DNA from: Branchiostoma floridae | Taxonomy: Eukaryota > Chordata > Leptocardii > Amphioxiformes > Branchiostomatidae | Assembly (NCBI RefSeq): GCF_000003815.2 | Contig: NC_049982.1 | Location: 10,728,175-10,792,174 of the forward strand | DNA length: 64,000 bases | Direction: 5' to 3' | Shown: piece by piece, positions 47,301-60,900 of the stretch | Numbering within the stretch: the stretch's first letter is position 1 | Layout of the letters: every line of letters starts with the position of its first letter | Translations under genes and position numbers: made by a program | The notes under the pieces: generated by a model | Told to the model about the DNA's origin: nothing | Seen by the model: only the letters and a program-made list of their open reading frames with translations | Databases searched by the model: none

Positions 47301-50300
47301 AGTCAAGAGCCGGAATAGGAAAGCTTCTATGGGAATTTAAGAAACTCTGTTACTTAGAAGAGATGAAAATTCTGAGTTATGATGCACAACACGATTCCCT
47401 CCTTTCAACGCGAATCTCCCCATTCCAACCTGTATCCCTGTTAAATCCCTTCATCTTGGAACCGTGTCAAAGTCTTCTCTCTAAGGGAACATTAGATTCT
47501 TGATGACTGGTCCATTTAACCTTCAGGTAACGTTAACCCAGCGGGCTAAATGATAAGACAATGAGTGATAGCTTACCCGCCACATCTCTCTAAATGACTG
47601 TTTTGGGTTTTGGGTGATGAGCAGTCCAGGCCAGTATTTATGGATGTGTCTAATCTTGCTGCCACAGCCTACTAACCCCAAATAAAAAGGCTAGCAAGGT
47701 CAACGTGATTTGTGATGTCTTGCTGAGGCTTGTTTGCACTTAGCAGAGTTGTCCCAGCTGGTTCTTATATGGTTTGTCCGTCGATAATGTGTAAAATCAG
47801 AGCCTGACATACTGGACGCATATGCACTTTAGAGCATTCAAAATTGTTGCTGTGTACCTAGATTTTGACTGTGCACTTTGGTATTTCCATATGTGTAGGT
47901 TATGTGCATAAAGGCACAAGTATAAACAAAATTTTCTTGAAATCTATGTATCAAATAGATTAAAAACGTTATTCTACATTTAGTACTTGTTTGAAATCTT
48001 AAAGCTAAAGAATTTCAATATCAAATTCAAGTACTGTATCCCCTACTCTACTACAGTTTATTAATTTAGCATACAGAAATTGTTAAAAATGTATATGGTT
48101 AGATATCAAAGTATGATTTAATAGTACTAATTCAATTATATAGAAAAAATATATGAATAGATTAGACAAATACACCCAAGTACATCTTCTTATCATGAGA
48201 GGTCTAGGCTAAATTGTCAGGCTATCCAGGAACAGCTATACCAGTAGTACTACAAATGATACTTATATTTATATATATCATGCTATAGATTCTCTGAGCA
48301 GCTGGTATCAAGATACATGTATGGTAGTTTGGCAAAGTCTTTTGATATATTATAAAAATTCAGTGCTCAGTAAACAGGTACAATTCATCATCGATATGAA
48401 TATTGTGACTTCATTAGTACAGTACAGTACTGTACTGTAAGTGTTACGTGTTGTCGGTGGGCGATAAACAGTGATAAACACAGAATGCTAATGAAGTGGT
48501 TTATGAATAATTCATAAACAGCGCTATTGCCTACATACACAGCTGTCAGTGATCTTTGCTGGAAAAGCATTGTTTTTGTTCATTTGTTCTATTAATTAAA
48601 CACAACATTTTTTCCTGTTTCCTACAACATGTGATACATAACAGTAACACTAACAGTGATCCGGAATCTTTTTAATCTACGAAATTGTGAGTTTGTTTTT
48701 TCTGAAGTCTGCAGTGAACAGGTTGCTTTTTAACAACTGAACATCTCATACACAGTGTATCAGTGTATCTGTGTGGCTTCATATTTACCTTACACAGGTA
48801 GCAGTATTGGTGTAAAAGGAGATTCAGTCTAACTCATAGTACATGTATTACTATTTTCTACCTGGTGCTGGTCCTCATTTTATTTTGCTTCCTCTGTTCT
48901 CCCACAAGATATACGCTGAGTGCCAGGTGATTAAATCAACTTCCTGGCATGATGTAAAAGGCAGGATTTATTTGCTCTAACCCCTTTATCTTTATCTCTT
49001 TCCTTTCCTTTAAGATATGCCAGATTTGTAGATCCCAGTTGTAATCTTTAGGGAGCCTTTTACTCTATGGTAGTATACAATGTATAGTCTGTAGACTGTC
49101 TGACAGAAAACAATATTGTGGTGTAACTTTATGTAGTTTTACAAATGAAAGCGTCTGACTGTAGTAGCTATTGTATCTGATCACTATTTCTAGTTATCTT
49201 GACCTAGGTCATAATAAGGTCAACAACCTTGAGTTACAACTGTCCATGAAGAGGGCTTGTCATGTGACCATTATGGCATTAGTCACTGATAATGTACATG
49301 CCTGGTGATCCTGACTTAGTGACTATTTACTACTGGCCTAACTTTATATGGAAACAGTCATAGAGACATTACTCATGATGGGTGAGTAATCTTATGCTTC
49401 AGACAAACTAACCTTGATTACACTTGACGTAGATGTTGTACTATCTCCCTCTGATTAAAGTTGTCTGTAGTCCACTGGGTTCATTTCATTTTGCCAACAC
49501 TTCTAAACCAGCAAGCTATTAGTGTACATAGTGTATATCTGATGAAGTAGATACAAACCACTCCCCGTATCATTATAATTTCACAGAAAGCATCACCCCC
49601 TCATTAAGGCTGACTGTCCATCTCTTTTGCTATTGTTTGATTAAAGTGTAACTGAAATGAAATCGTCTGTAGCATTTTATACCAATAATGTAAAAATTTG
49701 ATCTTTTCTGAAAAAGTCAATGCAAGTTTCAAATCAATTGTCCGTCCGGAAGTCCCTCAAACAGCGACATAAAAATGTGTACTTTGAGCTCTTTGCTGGA
49801 ACTAATTAGGAACATGCCGTGACGTCATTTTAGTTAGTCCCTACTAGCTGGTATGGTTGACTAGGGGAATAATATACATTTGATAGACCCGTATCTTATA
49901 AAGGAAACATAATTCATTGACGAAACTCGGCACGACTAAAGAACACATACTTCACTTCACTTGAAGAGAATTTCGTTCGTATTCACGCCACTGAAATATA
50001 TCTTAGAGGCACTTGAAGTTGATGCACGTACCAAGCGTGCGTAACGCAAGCGGGGAGAAAGTTCATTATTGTAGCGTGTGGAATAAGCGGGGACAAACAG
50101 CCATCGCTTCTTCTATACACAAATGATAGCATGAGCTTACATTATCCTCAGTAAGGAGGCCATGCTGTACATTAATTTGAAGATGTTTTCTAGCGGAAGC
50201 GCAGAAGTTTGTGCCTCTTTGCGGTCTCAGCTTGTGTCTGCTAGCGAAACTGGGACTAAAGCTTCGCGTACAAATATACAACAGCTGAGCAACTAACTAC

Positions 50301-53300
50301 GTACAGTTCGCCAGGATTTGAAATGAGAAGCAACCTCATTGCCACAAGAAATGCGACTCAAAATACATTCCCACTCAAAGTATGTGTTTGTTTACAAACC
50401 TGTAAGCTTTTATCGGATAGATAGTACGTCGTAGACTGACTATTTCTAGTCGTGAGCACGGCCGATAGCTAAACGCCTCCAGATTGTGACGAGTCCGTGA
50501 AACATTTTGAGAGTAACTGTTCTTTCTGTCTCATATTTTTCTGCACAACAGACAGATTTTGTAAGCTCCCAGTGATTCGAGGAAAACACACAGACTGGTG
50601 TTTCCGTGATAGAAAATTCGAAAAGTGTGGTTAAATAATAGCGCATGGCACGGGGCCGCCATTTCTTTGTGAGGAATTTTTCTTTGTTGTTGACGACGAA
50701 AAATCCAAGATTCACTCGTAACTAGGTTTTACGGAGACCATATCAGTACTACATATAAATGCTACAATATTCATGACAAAATCTAGCGACAAAAGTGCCA
50801 AGTTTGTAGCTACACGAGCAAAAAAAAAACGAGTTATCGATGACATAGTAACGAGTACGTACATGCTTGTGGTCCCGCAACCTCGATATATTTTCCTTTG
50901 TTTACATGCTCAGGTTACGCTAGAAGTTTTTATACAAAACCAAACTATTTTAACTCATCTATCAACAACATGTCCACCGCTAAGACACTAAACAACACAC
51001 AGATTTCGTAAGCTCCTAGTGATTCGAGGAAAAACATACAGACTGGTGTTTCCGTGAAAGAAAATTCGAAAAGTCTCTGAGGTTTTTAGCGCACGGCCGC
51101 CATCTTTTTTGGGGCCATTTTTCTTAGAGTTGTTGTTGTTGACGACGAAAAATCCCAGATTCGCTCGTAACTTGGTTTTACGGAGACCAAAAACTACAAT
51201 ACTCATGACAAAATCTAGTGACTATTTTTCCAACGTATTTTGAATACGGTCAGCAAATTTTCGTGCTTGAAAATCTTGGGACAGCGTCGGCATCATTGTT
51301 GTTACGAGTTCGGTATAAGCGGTTCACTTTGTTATGAAATCTATCCGGACGCCGACAAAGATGTAAAATCCAAGAATCATTTGTGCTGTTTTGTGTCGGA
51401 GTCTAAGCGTACAAGTACTTCACAATAATGGCAACACAGTTATGACCAGAACAAGCTAAATACAAGGTAAATTTACAGGGTGAATTACTACTAGTATGTG
51501 ACAGATAAACGTCCTGCAGCTGTGATAAACTGTGGCGAATTCACCCTTCTCCGCGCGCGTTCCGTGACTGGAGTCGGCAGACCAGCGGTGTCAATAGTTG
51601 GAACTTTTCCTGCGATAATCCTTCTGGTCCTCCCACAGCTCTCCCAAGGTATAATCTCAAGGTTCATGTTGAAGTACGAGGGCTCGAAGTGTGCGGAGCT
51701 CGAAGTGTGCGGAGCCGTAGATGTCGCGGAAGGAACCATGCCGATGCCTCTGAACAAACTTGATACATAATTTTGTACACTGTTTTCTAGCTCGCTGAGA
51801 CTCTCAATTTGTCAGCCGCAGTTCTGTCATTTTTAACTTTGGGGAATCTGTGCATAGATATCCCCTCGGTAGACTGACTATTCTTACAGCTAATGCCATG
51901 TTGGCCTCCTGCGACACAATAACGTCCACTGGACTTTGTACTAACACGACCTGTACTACAAGACGCCATTACAGCGGACAGGGGTAGAGCTACTACAAGA
52001 ACGCGACTCTCTAAAATGACGTCATGCATATCATTTGAATTCGCCCTCGGATGCCCCAGATCGCACTTTTTGAAGACGTTTTAACATTACTTCCCGACCG
52101 AATTATCACATGAAAAATATTTCAATCTAATAGCGAGGAAATGACCCTCTAGATCGTTAAAAAATAAATTGTATTCAATTGTATTTCTGCAAGTCTTTAA
52201 ACAACTCAAAATGAGACTTCACATTTCAGTCTATGGTGAAAAACAAGTCTTTTTGTTAAAACTAAAAGCTTCTTCTATAGTAAAACCCACTTCACTAGGA
52301 TCAGAATAGCTAATAGATTAACTTTAGTTCTTGAATAGACTCTAAACTTGGTTGTACTGCCTTCGTATATCAGCACTTTACAATATATTAGTAGCATTAT
52401 TACCCATCATGCAGCAGTGTTATGACCAGGCTTTCCTGGAATACTCCAAAAATTCTCTATACTCCATAGCATCCTGTTTTCATGTTTTCTGCTTGATTTC
52501 TTTAAACTTAAACTAAAAGCATATATAATTTATCACACAAACTTCTGTCATACATCATTTTATGAAGATTTCTATGTAAAGTATTTTATATAGGATTCCA
52601 TATTGCCAACAGTGACCAAATAATTTACATGACATTGTATTCTCTACTATGAGATGTAGAATTCCTTTGAAACTGATTTTTTTTCAAAGTGCTGTCTGTA
52701 GATCCATCAACTTCAAGCACAAGGTGAACATCAAGCCTACCATGATCACAGACATGCAAGGCCACTGCAGCCAGCACCAGTCAAACTGAGGAAGTAGTGN
52801 NNNNNNNNNNNNNNNNNNNNNNNNNNNNNNNNNNNNNNNNNNNNNNNNNNNNNNNNNNNNNNNNNNNNNNNNNNNNNNNNNNNNNNNNNNNNNNNNNNNG
52901 AATAACGAACATGCAATGCTGCCATGCTATAGCTAGTCCTATGTATTTGGCAAAACATGTAGGAGCTTGCGCATCCTATTTTTCGTTTTCATTAATTTGA
53001 TTTATTGATCAATTTACAGCATATCCTGTGGTAGCCTGTTTTTATTTTGATATGAAGGATGAAGTGCCTGAGGACAAATAGTACAGAAGATAAGAAGCTT
53101 AAAATAATCTACTGTTGTAGGCATCTGGGACTATAATTACTACCACATCTCGAGTATGATCACTGCAGTTCTCAAGGATCATATAGGTCTTATTTTGATA
53201 TCTCATGATACAGATGGGCTAGTTTACTATAAACATTGGGGAGTGTTTTCTGAAGATAACCCTTACAGCCATGAACAGTCTTGTTAAAGCATTGACATAC

Positions 53301-56300
53301 GGTTCCTGTTGCTTTTATCCCAAGGTTCCTTGCTACAGTGGGGTTTTCTTGGGTGGTAAGGGGGATTTGGAGTAATGTTTTGTCTGAAAAAGTTTGTTTT
53401 GGCTCCAGATTAGCCTTGTTAAGTGGGCTAACCAGGGGTTAGGCTAGTGAGAAGGAGAAGGTTAAGTATACAGACCTGACAACTACCAAGGAACAGCTAC
53501 TGCTTAGCTCAGGGCCACAGATCTGTGTAGGAAGATGGGGTTATGTCAGCCAAGCTGATGCTGACACAATGAAGGATTTGGACGGGAGACTTTTGAACAC
53601 TGGGAAGAGTAGACGTCTTGCTGAAAACTGAGTCTACCGAATTATCACACTGTGGAGATCTCAAAACTTGTACTGAGGTACTATAATTGCTTTTAGACTC
53701 GCCGTGATTTTATTTTACCGTATTTAGGAAATGGTAAGGAGGAAATGTTGAGTAACTGCTTTGGGGAGGAAATGTTGTGTTTGCATTAGTGCTATAGTCA
53801 TATACTATAGTACTGTTCTCTGAAAGAAATACTAAAAATTTACCAGTTTTACGTTTGCAGTGAGCAATCACTGCAAAAACCAAGAACATAGATAGAATCC
53901 CCACGAAAATTTAACGAATTACAGCAGCCATTTGAGAGACTATGATTACCCTCTGATATAGGAATTCATATGTTTTGACTTTTCAATTTTTACACATAGC
54001 TGCAATCGATTGGGCTACTTTGATGTGCAAATGGAGCAAAAACAAAGCTGATCAGCCCTGTTTTGCTTTATGATCCTTTTTAAATCAGGGTGATAAAATG
54101 TATGGCTTTCAGGGAGTAGTTTGTGAGTATCAAATGGGATTCAATTAGGCTTTGTACTTTTCACTGACAGTGTGTAGCATTTTATGCAGGGGAAACTTGT
54201 AAAAATGGTGTTCTCCATGCCATGAACACAATGGGCCCCCACCTTGCCATGAAGTGAAGTGAGCTGTTGGCAGCTTTTACGGGAGCTGTAACTCCTGAAC
54301 AGCTGTGGTCCTTGTGTCCTCGCTGTGAGTGAACGACATTAGGCAATTTGCAGGGTGAGGTTACAGTTGGGTTTGCATTGATTCTGTTATGGTTGAAGGA
54401 CAGCTGAATAGTTAAGCCATGTGCCAGCTGTTGTAATGTAACCGCTGCCATAGTAAAATCAAGGACAGCCTTAGAGCAAGGCCATTGCCATATCAACTTT
54501 TTGATTGCAAACACTTTAATATCTATTTTAGTGCAGATAAAAGTGCTATATGCTTAGATACAAATGCACTGCTACCATCTACAGTCATTGTGATGATTAT
54601 CAAAAGTGTGTTTCTTGAAGGGGTCCTAAAGTAAACTTCAAAGGTTAATTACTGATAGCGATTAATTTTAGGAGGCAATAAATGCAACCCCCAAGTACGC
54701 TCTAATTAATCTATGCAATCTCAGCATGTGTACTGCTGAATACAGTGTGTCTGGGAAGGCCTGACAAAAGTAAGGGTACAAAACTAATTTTAGGGGCAAT
54801 AAAAGAAACAATTGTCTTCAACGCCTTGTTCATGTTTTGTTTTTTTAAATATCTTATGAACGATTATTGGACTTCTTTGTGTGCGTATCACCCCTCCTTA
54901 TGCTGGAAATATTCATGACGAAGGAAGTGTCTACATCTGTAGTGTAGGAAATACATGTGCAGGGTCTGCATGGGTTTATTGAGTGTCATTGTTTGTAAAC
55001 ACACAGTCCCAAAATTCATAACAAGTGGAATTCTGCAAACAGTTGGCTGATTGTGACCTCAGAGTCAGATCAGAATATCCGTGTTGAACGGTGTTAAAAC
55101 CATATTTGTATAAACATAGATTTTAGAATTTGTTGGAAAGGAGAAAATACAAATCAAGCTGTCAAATAGATTAATGGTCCTATGTCACACAAGGTCAAGA
55201 TCAGGGTTAACTTGCCAACTCCAGTCCCTATTACTAACACATTAAGTTGGCATGTACTTTTTATATATTGGCCCTTGGGGACTTTTCTCTTAAGTATCAA
55301 TGACACTTTTTTTAACTATGGCAATCTGATAGCCAATCACTGTTGTTTTGGAATTTGTATTACAGTGTTTGTAAACACAACATTTATATTATTATTATTA
55401 TTAACTTAATTATTTCAATATTTGTATAATGTTAACTTTTTCATCACCTGGAGGCTTGAATAGAAATATTTTTTTAATCATTGCAAATTCACTCCTAAAA
55501 TAATATGGATTATAGATACCGGTAGCATACAAAAATCTACTGTAGTCAACGTTACAACCAGAAGAAAGTATCATCTTCCAATACTGTAATGAAATATCAC
55601 AGTCACAAACAGGTACAATGTACCTGCTGAAAATGTGCCAACAGCAAGGCTCGAACAGTCGAAGTAAAAGCCCTTGTAAAGTAATCCGTTAATCCTCTTT
55701 GCAACAGTGTAATTCACATCAGGTATTAGGTGACTAGTTTGTAAAGGATGAATAGGCAAAGTTGAACAAATGGTATAAAAGTAAGAATAGGCTAATTGTA
55801 GTTTTCTCAGAATCAGGCTGGTGAAATAAAAAACAGCACCTGAGATTCTTGAAGGGAATTATTGATGTAAATTACTGTAGTGAAGTAGTAACTTGGCTTT
55901 GTATTCAATGGTTTGCTGTCGCTTACACCCATAAATACATGTACTTGAAAAGATTGCACCACGAAATTTCTATTCCACCCAAATGCTTTACCGGGTATTT
56001 ATATAGAGCAGTGAATGCAGGGAAGGAGAAAAGACAGGCAGATTTGTTGGCAGCTGGGAGAGGCTGTTCCCTCGCCTCCCTAGGGGAGCTGCTAATTTTG
56101 AAGGCGATTTTGAACATGATCCAAAGGGACCCTGCATGGATCACTGCCAGCCTTGTGTGCTCCACACACCCCAGCTGTACACGTTAAGTACTAAAGTGCC
56201 GGTTATGTTACATGCTGCACCGCCACCTCAGCCTGCACATGTATACATTTTGAACGTGAACTTGTTATGGAAAATCTTACCTTTTTCCTGGCCTTTTTCT

Positions 56301-57957
56301 TGGTAAGGGGTATGTTTATTTTGAGCTGTCCAAATGGGTTTTGATATTGCTTCTTGTTTGTTTACAACAGGATCAAAAGAGAGGATGGAAACAGAAACTG
56401 TGCAAGGAATATTTTAGGCCTCAAGCATTCATATTATCATAACTTCATCATATTATTGCTTGTGTTGTTTGGGCTGGAGGGGCTTGTACAGTCCCACGGT
56501 AGGGATTAAATAACTCACCATTTAACAACAAAAAGGACATGGCATTTGAAGAAGATGTCTTAAATCGAATGCTAGCAACATAATTTAGAAATATCAAGTT
56601 TTTTTTTTACTTGTTATATCCTATAAATTGTCGCTAGTCTTAATAGTAATACCATGGAATTAACAGTTTTTCGGGTATTTTACAGCTTCAGGCACATGGC
56701 ATAGGCCAAATTTGACATGGAAATAACACAAATAAACAACTAGAATATCAAAACTAACATGGAAAAATTGTTGTTTCAATGCAAAATTGTGGGAATCCTT
56801 TCAACCTGCTGTGATGTTTGATAAGCACATCCACTCCTAATCATTATGTCATTGTCAGTGACAGGAGCTTGGCCTATGCATGTCAAAGGTTTTGATGTTA
56901 AATTCCCACTGCAACCCCCTCAGGGAATACTCAGGCAGGTGTATTAGATGGGATTTGAAAATAGTAACATCGCCATTTGTCTGCAGATGTCCCCGCCCTG
57001 TTGTTACATTAGAACAGTCATGACCAAAGGCCTTAAACCTAACATTAGTGCATGCTGTTATGTAACTTGTGCCATATGCCACAGTAAAACGGACAGGGGA
57101 AATTGGAAATCACTAACATTCTAAGGGCAATTTGATCGAGAAAGGTGTCAGTTTCCATTTTAAGGATCATTTGATTGGTTGTTTTGTATCTAAATATATT
57201 GCACTCTATTTAGAACTAATTTAACCCCCAATTAAGAGCGCAAAGGGGCCAGTAACTGACAGCTTTATTATATGAACAGAATTCAACTAGAGAGTAGAGT
57301 TGTAATAAAGTTTATAAACCTTGTTGTTTTGTGAAGTGAGTAACTTGAGTTTGTCTTATTTGCCCATGTTTTGAAAACTCTGAATGGTTGGCATTCATTG
57401 CTTAACCTGTAGTTAGTAATTATTTGTAATGAGATAATTTGCAAGTAGGTTTGCTTGTTTGTGTGCTGATGAATACAAAATATTCTTCACCATTACAGAT
57501 GATATTCCCATCAATGTAGAAGGTATTGGTGCAGTGGATTGAAACTGTCTTTTACGTTTCCTTGATAAAAACTTGCCGACCGAACATGCAGGGGGACATT
57601 GACATCGAACACAAGACATTACATGAATAATGTTGCACATTTGAGTTCACTATTACCTTAAAGTCATTCCATTGCACAATCATTAATTTTCAATTATATA
57701 CAAGAAATCACAACATTTTGTACACAGTCTCATATTTCAGTTATTAAAATTACTGTTTCAGTGTTTAGAATTACTGGCCGCTAGCGTTTTTATCATTGGT
57801 TTTATCTGTGATGTTGACGTTTGCACATCTCTTTACAGGAGTTGGAAGAGGCGCTGCTGGCTGATGACGGCAGTTGTGATGGGGACACCACGCACGTTTT
57901 CCTGGCAGACCTGATCGCAAGGTTATTGCGGGGGTGTTACGGAAGGAGAGATATCGG
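44361..57957 (+). CDS. CECR2: CECR2 chromatin-remodelling subunit, first two coding exons (gene continues past the window)
   Basis: Exon 1 is 44361-44501 (47 codons, phase 0, ends GAA|GTGAGT) and exon 2 is 57839-57957 (after CTCTTTACAG, ends GG|GTATGT). Exon 1 carries IRSWWEVPAIAHFCSLFRAA then FNLSDFEIE, almost identical to vertebrate CECR2. Exon 2 continues ELEEALLADDG and HVFLADLIARLLRGCYGRRD, again matching, with a short extra segment (SCDGDTT). This is the N-terminal DDT/WHIM-like region of CECR2, which partners the ISWI ATPase SNF2L in the CERF complex; the bromodomain would be encoded by later exons beyond 64 kb. The basic leader MAGSKDKNKKKEPSQLEK differs from vertebrates. Intron 1 is 13.3 kb and hosts THAP remnants, repeats and the assembly gap. 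Intron 2 is over 6 kb. Confidence 0.93.
45061..45291 (+). other. Possible alternative terminal exon of CECR2
   Basis: After TTAATATGTAG (45050-45060) an open frame in phase with CECR2 exon 1 starts ELEGHVEGFLGVPRVRKDRE and continues for 76 codons to a TGA at 45289-45291. The first half is GC-rich and charged; the second half looks less protein-like. The canonical exon 2 also begins ELE. Splicing here would give a roughly 123-residue truncated product. This rests on frame and acceptor alone. Confidence 0.25.
48418..48439. repeat. Perfect 22 bp palindrome
   Basis: TACAGTACAGT-ACTGTACTGTA is built from GTAC/ACTG repeats in CECR2 intron 1. It is simple enough to have arisen from a short tandem repeat. 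Confidence 0.6.
50545..51225. repeat. Two diverged direct copies (about 230-250 bp), 446 bp apart
   Basis: Copy 1 (about 50545-50790) and copy 2 (about 50991-51222) share GTAAGCTCC-AGTGATTCGAG, CAGACTGGTGTTTCCGTGA, AGAAAATTCGAAAAGT, GTTGTTGACGACGAAAAATC and GGTTTTACGGAGACCA, in order. Each includes a GCCGCCAT motif (an ATGGCGGC site on the other strand). They lie upstream, on the minus strand downstream side, of the THAP remnant. Confidence 0.8.
51491..51969 (-). pseudogene. Decayed THAP-domain gene fragment, probably transposon-derived
   Basis: On the minus strand, a frame from about 51969 (MASCSTGRVSTKSSGRYCVA, then SCKNSQSTEGISMHRFPK) has the THAP N-terminal pattern with paired cysteines and HRFPK. 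It stops at 51787-51789. A second segment from about 51761 reads KFVQRHR...GSAHFE, the THAP middle and C-x2-H region, but in a shifted frame. A third frame gives SAHFEPSYF and later GKVPTIDTAG, the usual THAP end. A 16 bp tandem duplication (51682-51697 / 51698-51713) accounts for the second frame change, and the cysteine expected before SAHF is Gly. THAP domains are C2CH zinc DNA-binding modules, common in P-element-type transposases and their domesticated relatives. No transposase catalytic part was found nearby. Confidence 0.65.
52800..52899. other. Assembly gap (100 N)
   Basis: One hundred N residues inside CECR2 intron 1. The round length indicates a gap of unknown size; sequence on either side is ordinary AT-rich intron. 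Confidence 0.98.
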
Positions 57958-60900
57958 GTATGTAATTATCGTATTACCATTTGTATTGCAGGGGTCTTCA
58001 TGTTGCATCAATCATTGAAGAGCTGTTGTAATCTAACAAATTATATCCCCAGGCTTGAATTTCAAAGTGCTATTTGTATTTTAAGGATTTTTTAAAATCC
58101 AAGTCGTAATGTTTTTCCATAAACAATTTGTATGTGATCTTGACCTTCGCTCTCCTTCTAAAAATGCAGCATGTTTGAATATGTAAATTGGATGTTGTTA
58201 TTGTTGTGCTTGGCAGCTGCCCTTGCTCTAGTTGTTGAGGTCGAGAGGTGACCTACATAGCCTGTCCCCACCAACCTGCCATACTGTATTAGGATAATCA
58301 CATCTCTGTACCCATTGGTGATGGATAATGTTTATGCATATGCATGATGTAGATGCATTTGTTTATAATAACCAAGTATTGATGTTGGAAATAGGTTGGG
58401 TTGTCCTTATATTAGTGTTAGCTCAAGATGATATTCATTTTTCTTGTGGCTCCAATATGTAATTTCATAACTTGTTGATAGATCAGGAAGGATCCTAGGG
58501 TCCTGAGGGGAGGGTTTTTCAATAATGTGTATTGCATGTTTTGTAAGTACCTGTATTGTTATTCGTAATGACAGTTAAGTCATCAGGCACGTAGATCTCC
58601 GTCCATGGTGTTTCATGTCACTCTTTGCTAAAATCAAATTGAAGTGAAAGCTTCTAGTGACTAAGTGTTGAGTATTGTGGTGGTATGTTCCCAATGCCTC
58701 CCACCACACAGCACCACTCTTCAGCCCAAAATAGAATTACTCCAGCACATAACCCAAGAGGTCAAGGACAAAATGTTCAACAGGCAGGAGATGGGGCACT
58801 GTAGATTCCTATTCATTTCTGCATGGATGGGACAGTAATGGTTTAAAGCTCCAACACTTTTCTTTCGTCAGTTCGTGTATATCAGGGGGGGGGGGGGCTA
58901 TACTTTTCAAGGCAATAGCTTATCAAGTAACTGCTTTTATCAGCTTTTATTCTCCCCCAAGGTTGGCATTAAAATGCCCACAGCTATTTGGGCAACCTTG
59001 GCTGTATGTTCATCCAAATGAATAAACAATAGTTTTTGCAGTTTGATTAAATGATATTTCAAGAAGTAACAAAAATGAATGAAACAAAACAGGTCTGTTT
59101 CAGAAAAAACAAATTGTAGATGATTCCTCTTTGTTTGGTTACCTATACCTAATCCTACCAACAAAGCATGGCCTTTGTGACACTACCTGATTGAAAACAA
59201 CCATTGTAATCAAATAATATGTTATGATGTAACATTTTTAGTTGAGGCAATAAACCAGCAGCTGACATGTTAGCTTATATGAAATGTTTTCTGTGTATAG
59301 TACTTCCTAGACACAGACAGAACATATGTTTTAGTGGACACCAGAGAGTTGTGTATAGTCCATATAGTGTTGAGTTTGGAAGATTGTCTTTCATTAAGGT
59401 CATGGATAGGTCAAAAGGTCACGGGAGGTCACTTGCAGGGCAGGAGTTGAGGTTGTAGGAGGCTAGGTCACTGTAATGTAGGAAGCACTCTGAGCAAAAG
59501 TAATGAAGGGCTGGTCCATTTTACTGAGTTAGGGGAAGGAACAGGTGGGATTTGGGAAGAAGTATGTCAGAAGAGGAGAGTTTTAGTACATTGCTCCATG
59601 CTAGAAAATTCACCCCTAACAATGAGCAATGAAAGTACATTGAATAGGTTTACAAAAGGGAAAATAGAAGTTTTATGACATCATTTGTTTGTTTCCTGTA
59701 ATATTCCAATACTCCAAAATTTGTACAGCTGTAACAATCAGCAGAATGTCAAAGAAAAGACTTTTTACCCTGCCCATATTATCCAGTTTCTCTGTGCAGC
59801 TGCAGTTTTTGTACATTGACATAAAAAGCCAGTAACAATTCACCCATAGTGCTTCTTTGTAGAGAGCCTGATATCAAGTTACAAGCTGACCTAGGTGAAT
59901 ATCCTGCAACTGCTGTCTTAACAGTGCCAGTTATTGATATAATATTAGATCTAAGACAACATTAGGTTTGGATGTGGATCCTCCGTTCCTCTTGCTCTTG
60001 CCATTTTAGATCTGTATAGATATATGCATTATTTAGCGTAACCACTTAATGCCATAAATCATCTATGAGTACGAACAGGAGTAAATCTATACAACTATGA
60101 CCTGAAATTAACCCTACTTTGTGAGAAAAATTCCCTCCCAGGTCATTTGTATTAATGTTACAATGTAGCTCATTCGAAACCTCTGTATTCCTCTCATGAT
60201 CATGATAGACTGTTTACTGCCCTCAATTCTTACCATTAAAATTATGTTTTTTTCATATTATTAGATTTTGAAATTCTCGTGTACTTTTTCCTCAGCCTTG
60301 ATGTTGATTTTTACATGAATTATGATAAACATGCTTTCCTTTAGGACTTTCCGGGTCTGTTCCTCATTCATGATTTTTTTTAAAATGCTATTCTTGTTTA
60401 GGAGTAAATAGATGTACATATAGTGCAAATGTTCCATGGTGGGTATCCTTTAGGGCAACAGAATTAGCCCTGAACCATTTGGAGATTAAGTACAGTCAAA
60501 CCTGTATAAGAAGACCACTCAAGGGACCCAGCAAAAGTGGTCTTCATACATAGGTGGTCTTTATATAGAAAACAACGTGGCGGCAGTAAAGAAACTGACA
60601 AGTCAGAACATCGATAATTTATGCATGAAACGCATTTGTCTTTCTTATTATTTACAAGATAACACGATGTTATATAATGCTAAAATTACGTATACTTATG
60701 TTATTCTTCGTATTAAAAAGTATTATATTTGTAATGATATTTATAATAGATATGTTATAAGAATAATTTGAAAAAGAAAAACGGTGGTAATTCGTCCGGC
60801 TTTTTGCAGCGTGCCGTGCCGGGGCTGGCATAATTTTTTCTCATACCGCGGCCCTAATGTAACAACAAATATTCTGTAACTGAGGTATCACGCAGCTGCA

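Larger units (their letters stand above)
44502..57838 (+). other. CECR2 intron 1 (13.3 kb): contents outside the listed elements
   Basis: The left 0.8 kb is GC-richer. About 45.3-49.6 kb and 52.1-57.8 kb are AT-rich with no coding features recognised. About 49.65-52.08 kb is compositionally different (more CpG, direct repeats, THAP remnant) and looks like an old transposon insertion, but I could not define its ends. A 100 N gap interrupts the right part. Confidence 0.5.

Noticed and set aside
54182-54514. 110-codon minus-strand open frame in CECR2 intron 1
   Set aside because: No domain, no splice context, antisense to a clear intron.
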